A stretch of DNA of 64,000 nt from Zygaena filipendulae (GCA_907165275.2 OU015661.1:8315501-8379500); one strand, 5' to 3'. Positions 14,169 to 26,650 are shown, counted from the stretch's first letter. Program-made: numbers and translations. Notes: generated from the letters alone by a model not told the origin.

Positions 14169-15944
14169 AAGATACAGAACGACAAAAAAGCGAGAAAAGT
14201 AGATACTCGTATCATAGGTTCATTGTGATAAACATAAAACACAAGTAGGTAGGTAGGTACCTAAATATCGCCCATTAAGCTAGAAAACATATAAAATATA
14301 GGTGCCTTTTTACCGCTTCACTAAACAAGCTCACCACCAAATATGTAATAGAGAGTAGGTAGGTTAATAGATAGTCAATACAATACAAAAACAGCTTTTA
14401 AATCGAAAAATCCAAAGCTAAATTCCATTTTCATCTCCCCAAAACCATACAACCTCAAGCAGTATTACAAAAAAACAAAAGTTCAAAAAGTTTTTCCAGA
14501 GATAAAAACGAATTCATTCACCGTGATGTTATGAAAACCTTTGGCGAAGTTGGTACATTTCGGTGAATGAGCTCGTATTTTGTGACGATCCGACGCGCGG
14601 TGAACTTTTCGTTCCTTACTGCCACCTTAATGCTAGTTCTGTAACTGTTATTAACACTAGTTTGGCTTCAAACTCGTTATGTCCTGTTGCAGAGAGCAAA
14701 AATAAAATTAAAGTATAAAATGAAAAAGTAGATTGGAAAACATTAATAACAATCCAATACTTTTTAGGTAGTTGTCTTTTAAAAGTTTCCGTTGAATGAT
14801 AATTAACACTGCAGTTAACATCAAAGATTAAGTATACCTACCCCAGACACCTATGATACCTACTTACCCTAATTACGTATAATTTATACCTATGTCTCAA
14901 TACAAATATGTGATTAAGCTAGAAAGCTTAATCACATTTTGAAGAATCAAAATACGAAGCAGAGTTGTGTAATAATAAATTACCTGCCAATTTATTTAGG
15001 TAATCACTAATTTGATTTTTTAACCTTCGTATACTCGCGCGTTGGTCTCTTAGACCGACAAACTAATAAATAGTTGTTTTCTCAAAAAATATCAACACTG
15101 CGACTTGCGGTTTTTCATAGCTTCTCCATTTGTTACAATTACATGTTAAAAATATGCCAACCAATATGTTAGTAGATACAAAACCAATCTGTTTATGTAG
15201 GCACCTAATGTAACGATGTTTTATGCAAATAAAATAAATGGATTGATGGATTGGAAATTGTTATTGTTATAAATGGGTGAGTGAGTTTTGTTGTTCATCC
15301 GGCAAAACCGTTATGTGACTTTGCTGCAATTTTTTGGGAGTTCTATAGGATAGATCGGTTAGATAGTAGATACTATTATTTACTGCAGCCAAACACTATT
15401 TAAGCAATCCCTAAACCGTAGTACTTTAGTAAGCACTGAAAACTAAAAATAATATAAAACCAAATTTCTAAAACTAAAAAAAAAAAACAATACCAAAAAA
15501 GCAATCTTAAAATTCAAATTGATTTACACAGGAACTAACAAAAGGCATCCTGCTTCTGTAAGTTAATTCCCGAGGGAATACCGAAAAATACAGCAAATAG
15601 GTAGATACTAGATGGTATCTATATTCACATAAAGTTTTGGTAAACTAATATAAGACCAGACAATAAACTGAAAACTATGTCAAAGTCAATTCCAAACATT
15701 TCATTACGACACACGGAGTCGGGTAATAGCCGTCTATAGATCGTTCGCGTTCGAGATTGTGAGGGCTTGGAATGCACATAATTCCCGTTGGTCCAATATC
15801 TAGCGTCGGGATCTAACGCGACTCTTTATGTAACTTTAACAAGAGAGTAGGTACCCACAGCCATAAAGAAAGACGTCCATCTAGTAAGTACTACGAATAC
15901 CTACGTGTTTCTTCATATTTTGCTACGCTTTCATGCTACTACTA

Positions 15945-16046
15945 CTCAACTGATACTCAACTGATACTCAACTGATACTCAACTGATACTCAACTGATAC
16001 TCAACTGATACTGATACTCAACTGATACTGATACTACTCAACTGAT
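15945..16046 (+). repeat. 11-bp minisatellite (TACTCAACTGA)n
   Basis: Several tandem TACTCAACTGA units are interspersed with TACTGA variants. The unit's ending ACTGA resembles part of the adjacent repeat (TTGAGTATTG-like in other copies), so it may have expanded from that element. Confidence 0.85.
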
Positions 16047-16188
16047 CATCATGAAATTTTGCATACACGTTATCAGAGGTACATAAAAGAACATAGGGCA
16101 CTTTTTTCCGGAATTCCCGCGGGAACTAAAATTTACGCGGGTAACACCGCGGATAACAGCTATAGTAACATTATAAATGCAAATTAAA

Positions 16189-16545
16189 GCAATGATAGTT
16201 CAGTGGTTGGTGAGTTCACTTCGGATCAAACGCCGCCAGGCATAGGTTCAAATCCTAACAATGAGCTTGAGCTGTCGGTGACGGAGAACATCGTGAGGAA
16301 ACCATAGCATGGTGGTAGGGCGCTCTCTAGTGCCCGGCTGGCTAACTACCACCTTCAAGTTGCAAATCTGTCGCCAAGCACCTAACGGTGTGTTCCAGCA
16401 GCCCCACCTGAAAGCCAGTTCCCATGGGGATTCCAGGTCGACAATGCACCTGCATGCCTTCTAGTGTTGCAGATGTCCATGGGCGGCGGTAATTACTTAC
16501 CATCAGGTGTACCACTTGCCCGTTTGCTTCTTATAACATAAAAAA
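16189..16545 (+). mobile_element. tRNA-headed SINE, second family (3' part shared with 39667-39822)
   Basis: An A-box-like TAGTTCAGTGGTTGGTGA and a B-box-like GGTTCAAATCC head the element. Its 3' part has CACCTGCATGCCTTCTAG, GCAGATGTCCATGGGCGG and ACCATCAGGTGTACCACTTG, then an A-rich end. The 3' part is repeated at 39667-39822. The ACCATCAGGTG...CCCGTTTGC ending is common in lepidopteran LINEs/SINEs. Confidence 0.7.
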
Positions 16546-16736
16546 TGAGTTTGTTTATTTGCTGCGCCGTCACGTCTTCACGTCTTTAACTGGATAAATG
16601 TAAGTATCGTTCAATGTAAGACCATCTTTAAACCAAAACAAGACACTTCAGAGTTGAGTTTCACGACTGCTGAAAGGGCATCGTCTTCAAAATAGCCCGA
16701 CATTTCTTTTACTTACTATATAGTCTATACTTCGGT

Positions 16737-16941
16737 ACTAATATTATAAAGAGGAAAGATATGATTTTTTGTTTGTTTGTTTGTTTGTAATGATTTAACT
16801 CAAAAATACGGGACCGATATCAAAAATTCTTTCACCATTAGAAAGCTACATTATCCCTGAATAACATAGGCTATATCGTAATCCAGAATTCCCGCGGGTA
16901 ATCCGAAATTAACGCGGGTGAAATCGCGGGGAACAGCTAGT
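16737..16941 (+). mobile_element. GCTAGT-type short repeat, full-length
   Basis: It runs from TACTAATATTATAAAGAGGA through (GTTT)n and CACCATTAGAAAGCTACATT to TTAACGCGGGTGAAATCGCG and AACAGCTAGT. At 205 bp it is one of the best preserved copies. Confidence 0.8.
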
Positions 16942-18057
16942 ACAATAATATATTTTACTTACCTTTTGTTGCATCTATCTGAGTATTACTTTCATATTAT
17001 ATGACTTAAATTTTAACATAGAATATGCTTTATTACCTGCCTATAACCTGAAAAGCTTTATTGTTCCACTGCACTGTTATAAAAAGGCACTTTATGCTTA
17101 AGCTATTTTTGGGCTGTGTTTCGTTACCGTGAAAAACCATGCTCCGTGCATAATAATTTGGAGCCATATTTACTGCCATATCAAGTCCAATTTTCGAGAG
17201 TTATTAAAATTGAATTGCTCGTGAGCGGTGGTGTCGCTTAAAACAAATTGGGTGTCGCAATAAAGAGTCAAAAAGTTTTGTAGATAGCCAACTACTTACC
17301 TATTTGTGTTCAAAATAAAACTTTATTAATAAAATAATATCATAATAACAAATTAGGTATAACTAATATTATGGTAATATCCAATTTTGGGTCCTGTCTT
17401 CGCAAAATCGGTGACGTCTTGTGGAACTAAATTAGAACCCATTGTGACCCCAATAGGTTGTCGATGAATAAAATAACCATAATTCTTATACGGGCCAATT
17501 CTCTCTCGAATTTGCCTGCCGCCTTTACACGGGTTACAACTTGGTTCACGTTAAGTAAATTCTACAAATTTAATAGATGTTTTATTTACATAAATATCTA
17601 ATATTTCCAAGTATAGTTTTTATTCAATTTTTGTTTTTATTTATTATTAGGAACCTCAATGTTGTATGGAAAAGACCGTTCTAATGCGATTAGGATATTG
17701 TATCCCATTGAAGTTCACCAAAAAGTTCTTTGTAAGTCCAATCCCCATTCTTTAATATCACTCAGTTATTACAGTTCGTTACCCACTTACATATTTATTA
17801 TGTATAACATTCAGCGAACATATCCTGTGGATTTTCGTTATCATGTGGATTTTCATTTTTTTTTTACGTATAGCGTCATCGTCCATCAAATCCTTAGGTT
17901 ACTTTTTACGAATAGATTTTCTGTTTGATGGAAACCAATAAACTCCTTTTTTCTTCTTCTTTTTCTTTAGATTTAAGTTCCTTAGAATTTAGAATTTTGA
18001 GGCAATAGCAGCTCCATAATTTCTAATAATCTGTAACTATACAATATACATACATTA

Positions 18058-18516
18058 TCTGCTCCGCGCGGTTTCACCCGCGATAATTTAAAATTTTTCC
18101 ATAATTCCATTCCGGAATTGTTCCATACAAACTTTGCAAGGCCTATTCATCCCCTTAGGGGTTGAATTTTCAAAAATCCTTTCTTATCGGATGCCCAACA
18201 TACCCTTCAAGTTTCAGGTCTCTATACGATCAGCGGTTTAGGCTGTGCGTTGATCCATCAGTCATTCAAGACAAAGCATTTTATATGTACAGATATATAT
18301 ATAAAATGAATCCGTTTCCATTGGTCACTGCATCAGGCGTGAATGGCTGGACCAATTTCGCTAATTCTTTTTTATTGTGTTTGTTATTTATTTATTTATT
18401 CTTCTTGCACAAAATAGCACAAATGGCGAAGGAAAGTATAGTAAGGAGAAGAAGAATATAAAAGAATTTTGGAGTTCCTGCGGGAATCTCGAAACTCATG
18501 CGGAGCACAGCTAGTA
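18058..18516. mobile_element. GCTAGT-type repeats, ATCAGCGGTTTAGG subfamily
   Basis: At 18058-18312 (minus): CCGCGCGGTTTCACCCGCG, CCCCTTAGGGGTTGAATTTT, ATACGATCAGCGGTTTAGG and a TATATAAAATG end. A second short piece at 18465-18516 (plus) ends CGGAGCACAGCTAGT. Open frames here come from the repeat. Confidence 0.7.
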
Positions 18517-18996
18517 ACTAATACATAGGAGTAGGTAAGTATTTAAAGAAAATACGCAAGCATAGCAGCAGTAGGTATTACCTGTAACTCATCGTGGACC
18601 CGACGACCAATGAAAAAGTTTTAACGTAGAAAATTCTACGTTCGAAAACAAAATATGATATCGCTGAAATACGCATTTTCCAATACTTCCGTGTCTTGGA
18701 ACGGTCATAAAGTTTGCAAAAGTAGAGTCGAAAGAGCGGTCCACTGCTTCTAATGTACCTAGGTAGAGTCAGAGGCATCAATAGATACAGAATATTAAAA
18801 GAAATAAGGAAGTAGAAAGAAAGAAAACAAAATCATAGAAACTTATCTAATATAGGTAGATACCTACCTACTATCATTTGCATTAAGGTCGTAAATATTA
18901 TAATCTTTATGTCGTAGAATAATGTAAAACGAAATCTGTAGCATAGTCCTAGGATGATTACAAAAAAAAATACCAAACCGAGGTCCTATATCAAAT

Positions 18997-19232
18997 GGAC
19001 GCAGATAAGCAATAACATGTTAACCCACAAAACGAAGTTATTGATTCAGAACGATTTATTGAGATTTAGAGAACTTTTTTTAATTATGTGTTTACCTTAT
19101 TACATTGTTTAAATATGTAACTAAATATTGAACATAAAAATTCTTTACACAAAATGGCGCTATAATTTTAAAACTTTAATTTACTCACAATTTCTCCAGT
19201 GTGGGTTGACACACTATTACTTATCTATGTCC
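18997..19232. mobile_element. MITE, GGAC family, copy 1 (TSD AAAT)
   Basis: Terminal inverted repeats are GGACGCAGATAAGCAATA and the complement of TTACTTATCTATGTCC; inside them is TGTTAACCCACA and its inverse. Direct repeats AAAT flank it at 18993-18996 and 19233-19236. Length is 236 bp and there is no coding sequence. Confidence 0.85.
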
Positions 19233-20610
19233 AAATATCCTAGGATTAGATCTATAGATTCGATCTATAATTTTTTTTTCGATTAACATAGTTACCTATC
19301 TAATGACAATGAGTCCTGAGATCCTAATTACCTATGAGTTTTAACTAAAATATGCCTTTTTTAAAACTTCATAAGCTGTCAACTGTACTTTTACGTAGGT
19401 ACGTTAAAATCAGATATCGATGTATCTAGTGAGAGTTCCTGATTTATTACTCATAGCATAACACTTGTGCATGTGTAGGTACTCAAAATAATACATTAAG
19501 ATACCGATAATAAATACGAAGAGAATTAGGTAGGATATAGGTACGTAAATAAAAACAAATTTTGTTTTATTTACACATTATGTTTTTTTTTCGTAATGGG
19601 AACGAAATAACGATTTCACACACGACTGTGCACCGATGATGATATCCGGCAGGACGCTGATTTATGTAAGTATGCTTACCAAGACGTAGGTAAGTACATA
19701 CGAAATTAATCGGAGTGAAAAAATCGAACGAGCACGTCGTCGGTATTATTGTATTTCGAATCTTACCAATTTCCCTTACGATCCCTTTGAGGGTTGCCAT
19801 ACATACCTAACACATAGATATACGCGATCACACACACGCACAAAATCTTACGAATGTACCTATTGAAAATAATACTTTATGAGAACCGAAGAGAAAAGTA
19901 ATCCCCCATTTTGAAGATGAGATCAGGATCCGATATTATCATTGTGGGTCTTGCACAAATAAATAAAATATATCGGGGTTACATTGGTACTGAGGTGCCT
20001 ATATGTATTTCATACATATCATTTTGTGTATAAGTAGGTGGGCAGTGTTGCCAATCACCCTATTGTTATGAATAAAGTTATTATTATTATTATTGTTATT
20101 TCAGTTGAATATCCTTTTAAATCGTACCTACTAGCTACTATAACCATATTACTAGATTTAGAGTTTTCTTCGGTTATCCAAAATTTATTCAAAATAAGAC
20201 TTTTATTCTATGCTAGCTGGTGCCCGCGGTTTCACCCGCGTGAATATTCGAACCTAGCAATGACAGCACCTAATGACATTAGATTTTCTCACTCTTTTAA
20301 AACGTAGTGGTTATTCTATATTAGGTACACAAAGTAGTTATGATAGAATCCTTTTAAATTAATCGTGCAAAGAGCATAGAATACGCATTAATACTTTAAT
20401 CTCATGCTCTGGAGTGATAGTACAAATATTTGTTTTCCATTTTGCGAGTTAACGATGTTTTTAATCCTCTGTACGTTGAGAGCCATTATAGCGGGTGATG
20501 GCGTTCGTTGTACACATCCGGGGATGTACATAACATTTATGTTTTCAAACATAACTCTACATAACTACGTAAGCGACGTACTTACCTACTAACCCATGTA
20601 CCTATCTATC

Positions 20611-20864
20611 TATACATATAAAATGCTTTGTCCAGAATGACTGATGTATATGTATCAAACAACGCACTTCCTAAACCGCTGATCGTAGAGACCTGAAATT
20701 TGGATGGTGTGTTCTTTGTATGACGTAGGTACACATCCGATAAGAAAGGCTTTTTTAAAAATCAACCCCTAAGGGGTGAAAAGGGGTTGCAAAGTTTGTA
20801 CGGAACAATTCCGCGGTAACTTCGGAATTATCGCGGGTGAAACCGCGCGTGCGGGACAGCTAGT
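20611..20864 (+). mobile_element. GCTAGT-type repeat, ATCAGCGGTTTAGG subfamily
   Basis: TATACATATAAAATGCTTTG, AAACCGCTGATCGTAGAGAC and AACCCCTAAGGGGTGAAAAG lead to ATCGCGGGTGAAACCGCG and GACAGCTAGT. It is a close relative of 18058 and 22246. Confidence 0.75.
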
Positions 20865-21293
20865 CTAAAAATAAAATTCTCTATCACAAATAGATATCAT
20901 CAGTGCGAATTTTGTTTTCCTCTCGGGCCCTGTTGAATTCATCGGGATAAAATATACATATAGTAATACCACAGAGGTAGGTAGTGAATACGTTGATTCA
21001 GAATATAAGAAACCTACCTATTTACTTGCAAAGTTTCATTTATATTCGTTTAGTGGTTTTTGCACGATGCGCGTTCAAACAGACGTACCACGAATAGTTT
21101 TACCTATAAGTACAATACATATAGATTATAATATATTATACTCGTTAATTAGCTGAAGACACAAAGTACCCATTACCTATACTTACCGCGTGATGCATAA
21201 AATGTTCAGACAGCTGATCGCCTGTTATAATGTATATGCATAAGTTTGCCCTCCATATCTAACAATAATACCGTAACAACTCGATTATTTATT

Positions 21294-21620
21294 ACTAGCT
21301 GTGCCCAGCGGTCTCACCCGCGTGAGTTTCAGAATTTCCACAGGAACTCCAAAGTAGCCTAATTTATTTCTTATAAAATCAGCTAATTAACAGTGAAAGT
21401 TCCGTCAAAATGGTTCTAACAGTTTCGGTGATTGCAACTGTTCCAAGCATTAATTTCGGAGTTCCCGCGGGAATCCCTGGATAAAAAGTACCCTATGTCC
21501 TTCTCTGTACCCCTGACAACGTGTACCTATGCAAAATTTCATGATGACCTGCTGAGCCAGACGGCGTGAAAGCATAACAGACAGACAGACAGTGTTACTT
21601 TCGCATTTATAATATTAATT
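21294..21620 (-). mobile_element. GCTAGT-type repeats, two subfamilies joined
   Basis: The first part starts CTAGCTGTGCCCAGCGGTCT. A second begins near 21450 (TTAATTTCGGAGTTCCCGCG), runs through AGTACCCTATGTCCTTCTC and ends TTTCGCATTTATAATATTAA. One appears to have landed in the other. Confidence 0.7.
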
Positions 21621-21770
21621 ACACATAGGGATTAGTAGGGATTTTCAATTTTCAAAAAAAGATTATCGGAAATATACACAGATTAGGTTCCATTATAGTT
21701 TACGTTACATGCGTCGTGCTAATTAGTGATTAATTATACGTTATATATTATATAGGTAAGTATATAATAT

Positions 21771-22245
21771 GGACATAGATAAGCAATAGTGTGTTAACCC
21801 ACACTGGAGAAATTTTTAGTAAGTCGTGTTTTAAAAGTAGGAGCGCCATTTGTGTCAACATTTTTTATATTCAATATTTAGTTACATATTTAAGCAATGT
21901 AATAAGGTAAACACATAATTGGACATAGATAAGCAATAGTGTGTTAACCCACATTGGAGAGATTTTGAATAAATCGTGTTTTAAAATCATATCGTCACTT
22001 TGTTTCCGCATTTTTTTATGTTTAAATGTTTTTTGGTATTTAAACAATGTAATAAGGTAAACATATAATTAAAAAAACGCTCTATAACTCTCAATAAAGC
22101 GTTTTGGATCAATAACTTAATATTGTGGGTTAACATGTTATTGCTTATCTGCGTCCAATTAAAAAACGTTCCCTAACTCTCAATAAATCATTCTGAATCA
22201 ATAACTTAATTTTGTGGGTTAACATGTTATTGCTTATCTGCGTCC
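21771..22245. mobile_element. MITE, GGAC family, copy 2 (TSD ATAT), interrupted by copy 3
   Basis: The outer element is 21771-21920 plus 22157-22245, about 239 bp once the insert and one copy of the duplication are removed. Its termini are GGACATAGATAAGCAATA and the complement of TTGCTTATCTGCGTCC, flanked by ATAT at 21767-21770 and 22246-22249. The insert at 21921-22156 is another member of the same family. Confidence 0.88.
21921..22156. mobile_element. MITE, GGAC family, copy 3 (TSD AATT), nested in copy 2
   Basis: It has the same termini and length class (236 bp) as copy 1. It is flanked by AATT at 21917-21920 and 22157-22160. The uninterrupted equivalent site in the 23891 copy has the related sequence ATAATTAAAAAACG, so the empty site can be inferred directly. 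Confidence 0.88.
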
Positions 22246-22496
22246 ATATAAAATCCTTTGTCCTGAAATGGTCCTGATTGACTGACTGACGGATCAACGC
22301 ACAGTCTAAACCGCTGATCGTATAGAGACCTGAAACATGGAGGGTGTGTTCTTTGTATGACGTAGGCATCCGATAAGAGAGGATTTTTTTGAAAATTCAA
22401 CCCCTAAGGGGGTGAAAAGGAATTGCAAAGTTTGTATGGAACAATTCCGCGGGAACTCCGAAATTGACGCGGATAAAACCGCGCGGGACAGCTAGT
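22246..22496 (+). mobile_element. GCTAGT-type repeat, ATCAGCGGTTTAGG subfamily
   Basis: It begins ATATAAAATCCTTTGTCC immediately after the GGAC MITE and ends GCGCGGGACAGCTAGT. The MITE seems to have inserted at this repeat's 5' edge. Confidence 0.75.
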
Positions 22497-22974
22497 AGCT
22501 AGTAATATTATATACTTACAAATTCATACAGAAATCCTGGGTCGCTTAGTAGTTGAGTGTCAACTGTCAAATTATAATCCTATAAAGCCGGGTACTCATT
22601 AGCGAGCCGTAATTGTTACCAAAAACGTAGTACCTACGGCATTCATTAGGCGCAGATAATAATACGATACCAGTATTGAGTATTTTTAATATTGTTCGCG
22701 CATGTACCTCCTGTAACCTTGTCTACTACTAGTCTACTGTAGTCCTAGTCTACTGTAACTATTCGCTATAGTTACAGCTCGGTAATGAGTATCCGGTTTA
22801 ATAACTACTTAGGTAGGCAGGAATTTGCGCGGTCATTTTTAGAGAAGTGGTTGTTCTTGAAAAATTCCACTCTTTATTGTGCAGGTTGACAAAAATAGAC
22901 GTTCGATAAGCGACGAGGTAATGGAGAATTATTCGATATTGATTGATATGTTAATAAGACTTTTCTATTTATTG

Positions 22975-23377
22975 AACAAGCTGTCCCCTGCAGTTTCATC
23001 CGCTTTAATTTCGGAGTTCCCCCGGGAATTTCAGGATCAACGTATACATATAAACCTTCCTTTTGAATCAGTCTATCTATTGGTGAAAACCGAATGAAAA
23101 TCCGTTAAGTAGTTTTTGTGTTTATCGCGGAAAGACAGATAGACGCGGCGAACGACTTTATTTTATAGCTCAGAGTAATAAATATACTAGTGAAAGTGTG
23201 GATGTTTAGATGTTTGGATGTTGTTACTCAATCACGCAAAAACGGCTGAACGAATTTGGATGAAATTTGGCATGCACGTTGTCAGGGGTACAGAGAAGGA
23301 CATAGGGTACTTTTTATCCCGGAATTCCCACGGGAACTCCGATATTACCGCGGGTGAAACCGCGGGGCACAGCTAGT
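22975..23377. mobile_element. Two GCTAGT-type repeats, opposed
   Basis: At 22975-23165 (minus): AGCTGTCCCCTGCAGTTTCA, CTATCTATTGGTGAAAACCG. At 23183-23377 (plus), well preserved: GAAAGTGTGGATGTTTAGAT, GGACATAGGGTACTTTTTAT, ACCGCGGGTGAAACCGCGGG, AGCTAGT. Confidence 0.78.
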
Positions 23378-23873
23378 CTTCTATAAAATAAAGTCGTCTT
23401 CGTCTTCATCTTCTAAAGTGGGTATACCCATCCCCATGTGGTAGGCTTTAGGAAGTACATAGTATATAATTATATCTTATTACTCTGAGGTAGATATAAG
23501 AAGTTATATAAGAAGGTATACTTACCTATACCTAAAGCTACATTTATATAAGTCTTCTTAAGATAACAAACTGTTCATTTACCTACTTTATTTCTATTTT
23601 TCTTCGTGCGGCGTCTCCCGACCAATGGGTAGGTAGTTAATAAGAAAATCCCTTGTAGATACGATATGAATTGAAAATCGGCATCACATTTCTTTCATGA
23701 AAGGCGAGTCCAGTTGGTTGTACGTATACAAACGAGTGCACCCAATAAGAACATGTCACTATCGTATGCATTCGTCTTGTAGGTACTACGGGTGGTTTAT
23801 GGGGGTATGGCAGTTAGGTACAGTCAGTGAAAAAAATAGCCGCACATAATAGTAGCCAAAACCTCAGGTAAAG

Positions 23874-24240
23874 ATGTCGTGGCCACATCTGGACATAGAT
23901 AAGCAATAGTGTGTTAACCCACACTGGAAAAATTTTGAGTAAAGTTTTAAATTATAGCACCATTTTGTGCCAACAATTTTTATGTTCAATATGTATTTAC
24001 ATATTTAAACAATGTAATGAGGTAAACACATACTAGATAATTAAAAAACGTTCTCTAAATCTCAATAAATCGTTCTGAATCAATAACTTCGTTTTGTGGG
24101 TTAACATGTTATTGCTTATCTGCGTCCATCTAAGAACTGATGAATTCATCATGTCAGCCGACCATTTTTTGAAATGGTTGCATTTCAGAAATGGTCACCC
24201 ACATCATCAATTGATCGATTCTTAGATGTGGTCACGACAT
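23874..24240. mobile_element. Foldback MITE with ATGTCGTG termini, interrupted
   Basis: The left arm ATGTCGTGGCCACATCT continues after the insert as AAGAACTGAT. The right arm is its inverse, ending in AGATGTGGTCACGACAT. The non-nested length is about 126 bp. No coding sequence is seen and the family is not recognised. Confidence 0.75.
23891..24127. mobile_element. MITE, GGAC family, copy 4 (TSD ATCT), inside another palindromic MITE
   Basis: The termini are GGACATAGATAAGCAATA and the complement of TTGCTTATCTGCGTCC. ATCT flanks it at 23887-23890 and 24128-24131. Removing it rejoins the two halves of a separate foldback element (23874-24240). Confidence 0.88.
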
Positions 24241-24750
24241 ACTGGTCCCGCGTGATGGACTATCGCCCATACACCCCCAGCATTGGGGTAGGCCTGTACG
24301 CCTGGCCCGCACTGCAGCAGTCCTACAGGTAAGTACCGTATCTATGGACTTTTCTGATCTACAGATCTTTACAGATCTTACAGTATTTATATTGTTTAAG
24401 TACTTTGTATGTAATGTTTATTTCAGTAAGAACTATCTACTTGTATTTTTTAATATTATTTATCTTTTATATTTTTATGTTTAGTTGGTGTACTTGTATT
24501 TATATGTATAGTATCATTTTTTCTATGCCTCGTCTTTTGTTACCCCCGTCCGTGCGCGACAACGGGCTGCCAACTGAAAATCAGCGCTAGGTGTTCCCGC
24601 ACCTAGCTAATGCTGAGTTGGTGACCCTTTCGGCAGAGCATCCAAGAGATATTATCTATGTCTCTTTAGATTAGGCACTGTTGATGTTTGTTTCTTTTTC
24701 TTGTGTGTTGTGCTGAAATAAATGTATTTTCTTCTTCTTCTTCTTTCTAT
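24241..24750 (+). mobile_element. LINE/SINE 3' region with CTT-rich end
   Basis: It contains CGCGACAACGGGCTGCCAAC, TGAAAATCAGCGCTAGGTG and GAGTTGGTGACCCTTTCGGC, then GTGCTGAAATAAATGTATTT and a (CTT)n end. This layout resembles a non-LTR 3' UTR common in moths. A weaker relative is near 61138-61340 (AAAATCAGCGCTAG). There is no usable ORF. Confidence 0.5.
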
Positions 24751-24884
24751 CTATGAACGATCAAAACGAATACCATAGGCATCGAAGAACATCTTGAAGA
24801 TCTGCACACGTATTTGGAAGCAATACGGAAACGTCGTGTCCATAAAAAAAACGCGATCAAGTGAGATTACGATATTAGTCCGTA

Positions 24885-25040
24885 GTTTTTTCCAGCGTTA
24901 AAGATCATAGTTTGTCAACTTAGCACGTCATCACTTAAAATTGGACGATCTTCGTGACCACGTGACATGACTATGCGAGTTCCTTAGTTTTCTATAGCGA
25001 TGATTATTAGATTGTCAACTTGGCTAAGAGGGCTGTACGC
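24885..25040. mobile_element. Foldback MITE, CAAGTTGACAAT family, second copy
   Basis: It contains TTTCCAGCGTTAAAGATCAT with TTTGTCAACTTAGC on one side and TTCTATAGCGATGATTATTA with ATTGTCAACTTGGC on the other, around GACCACGTGACATG. Relatives lie at 26165-26305 and 43670-43768. Confidence 0.6.
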
Positions 25041-25819
25041 CTTCCTCGCTTTGTTTCGCTTCATATTATAACTAGATACAGTGGTATAGCGTGGGGGCGG
25101 GGGCGGAGGATGCGGTCTGTACCGGGCGGCAATTTGGCGGGAGCAGCATTTCTCAGGTGAAAAATTTAAAAAATATAGAAAAAATCTTTAACATTTTTTT
25201 CGTAATTATTTTCATTTATATCCAGGTTTTCATTCATTTTTTCACAATATATTATTATGTTGTTTATATTATGTCAGCAAATGTAAATTTCACTATCAGG
25301 TTAGTTATTCAATAAGAGTTTTATAATTAATCAATTGCAAAAATAAGAGGGCGGCTAATTTGGGACCCGCACCGGGTGCTAGTGACCTACGCTACGCCAC
25401 TGACTAGATATTCACAAAATTCCGCACTTCTAAACTAAATACAGCTTCTACTTTGACTGCTGACTGTACCGTGGCTATTGGAATATATCGCAATACCAAA
25501 CGTCCATACGTGAAGCTCCTACGATATTTCCGCTGGCAAATGAAGCTTTTCAGTGGAATAAACACATGACTGTATATTTACATAACTAGTAGGCAAGCAA
25601 TACAGATAGGTATCGATTTAAGTGCATAAAACGTAAGTCAATTAATTTGAGCACCAAGCGTGCTACAATTTTTTTTGTACCTAATGAAGGGAAGTTACCC
25701 AGAATGAGATTATCTAAGGTAGGTCGTTAAAGCAATAATTTTTTTGGCGATATACTGCTTAAACTGCTGGTGTAGATACAAATTGAGGTGTAAGTTACAA
25801 GATGTAATAGGCGAATTGA

Positions 25820-25902
25820 CACCACCGTTGGTGTAGTGGTAAATGAATGAATATGATTACTACGTCATGTGTCGCGGGTTCGATACCCGCACCAGTGTAA
25901 AC
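25820..25902 (+). mobile_element. tRNA-like SINE head
   Basis: It contains an A-box-like TTGGTGTAGTGGTAAA and a B-box-like GGGTTCGATACCCGC, with CACCA...CACCAG at the ends. The anticodon-arm region does not pair well, so I read it as a tRNA-derived repeat rather than a working tRNA. Its body is short or unrecognised. Confidence 0.5.
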
Positions 25903-25937
25903 ATATATATACATGATAAATATTTCGAGTTTTTCCC

Positions 25938-26650
25938 AATATAAATGCGAAAGTGTTGGTTTGTTTGTTTGTTACGCTTTCACGCCTTAACTTAAGAAAT
26001 TTTGCATACACGTCGCCAGGGGTACAGAGAAGGACATGGGGTACTTTTTACCACGAAATTCTCGCGAGAACTCCGAAATTACCGTGGGTGAAATCGCGGA
26101 GGAACAGCCAGTAAGTAATATATCAGTTGTCTGTAGTATAAATTCCTGCTTATAATTTGGGACCTGACCTGACTCCTGATGGTCATGAACAATCGTCCAA
26201 TTAGCCGTCTAATTTTGCGTGACCACGTGACAATTTGATGATAAAATTCTTAGTTTTCTATAGCGATAACAATTAAAGTTATGAACTTAGCTAAGGGGGC
26301 AGGTAGCGCATTATGACCATGTCCAAGCAATTATTATAATTTACTGATTACTTACAACAACTTCGTCGGTTAGTAATCTATATAAATGATTTTTTTCTAA
26401 TTTTACTGGTAGGTTCATACATGTAAATAAAATCGAAGTGTTCGTTTTTAATTCCAACTTAACACCTTCAAGTCTTAATTTTTGTCTGTCTATCTGTTTG
26501 TTCCGGCTAATTTCTGAAACGGCTGGACAGATTTGAACGGCATTTTTACTGGCAAATAGCTGATATTATAAGGAGGAACTATTTTGGAAAAAATAATTCC
26601 TGCGGGAACTCCGAAACTTACGCGGGAGAAACCGCGGGGCACAGCTAGTT
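25938..26650 (+). mobile_element. Two GCTAGT-type repeats flanking a CAAGTTGACAAT-family piece
   Basis: Copies lie at 25938-26112 (TATAAATGCGAAAGTG to GGAACAGCCAGT) and about 26478-26649 (TCTGTCTATCTGTTTG to CGCGGGGCACAGCTAGT). Between them is a MITE piece at 26165-26305. Confidence 0.65.
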
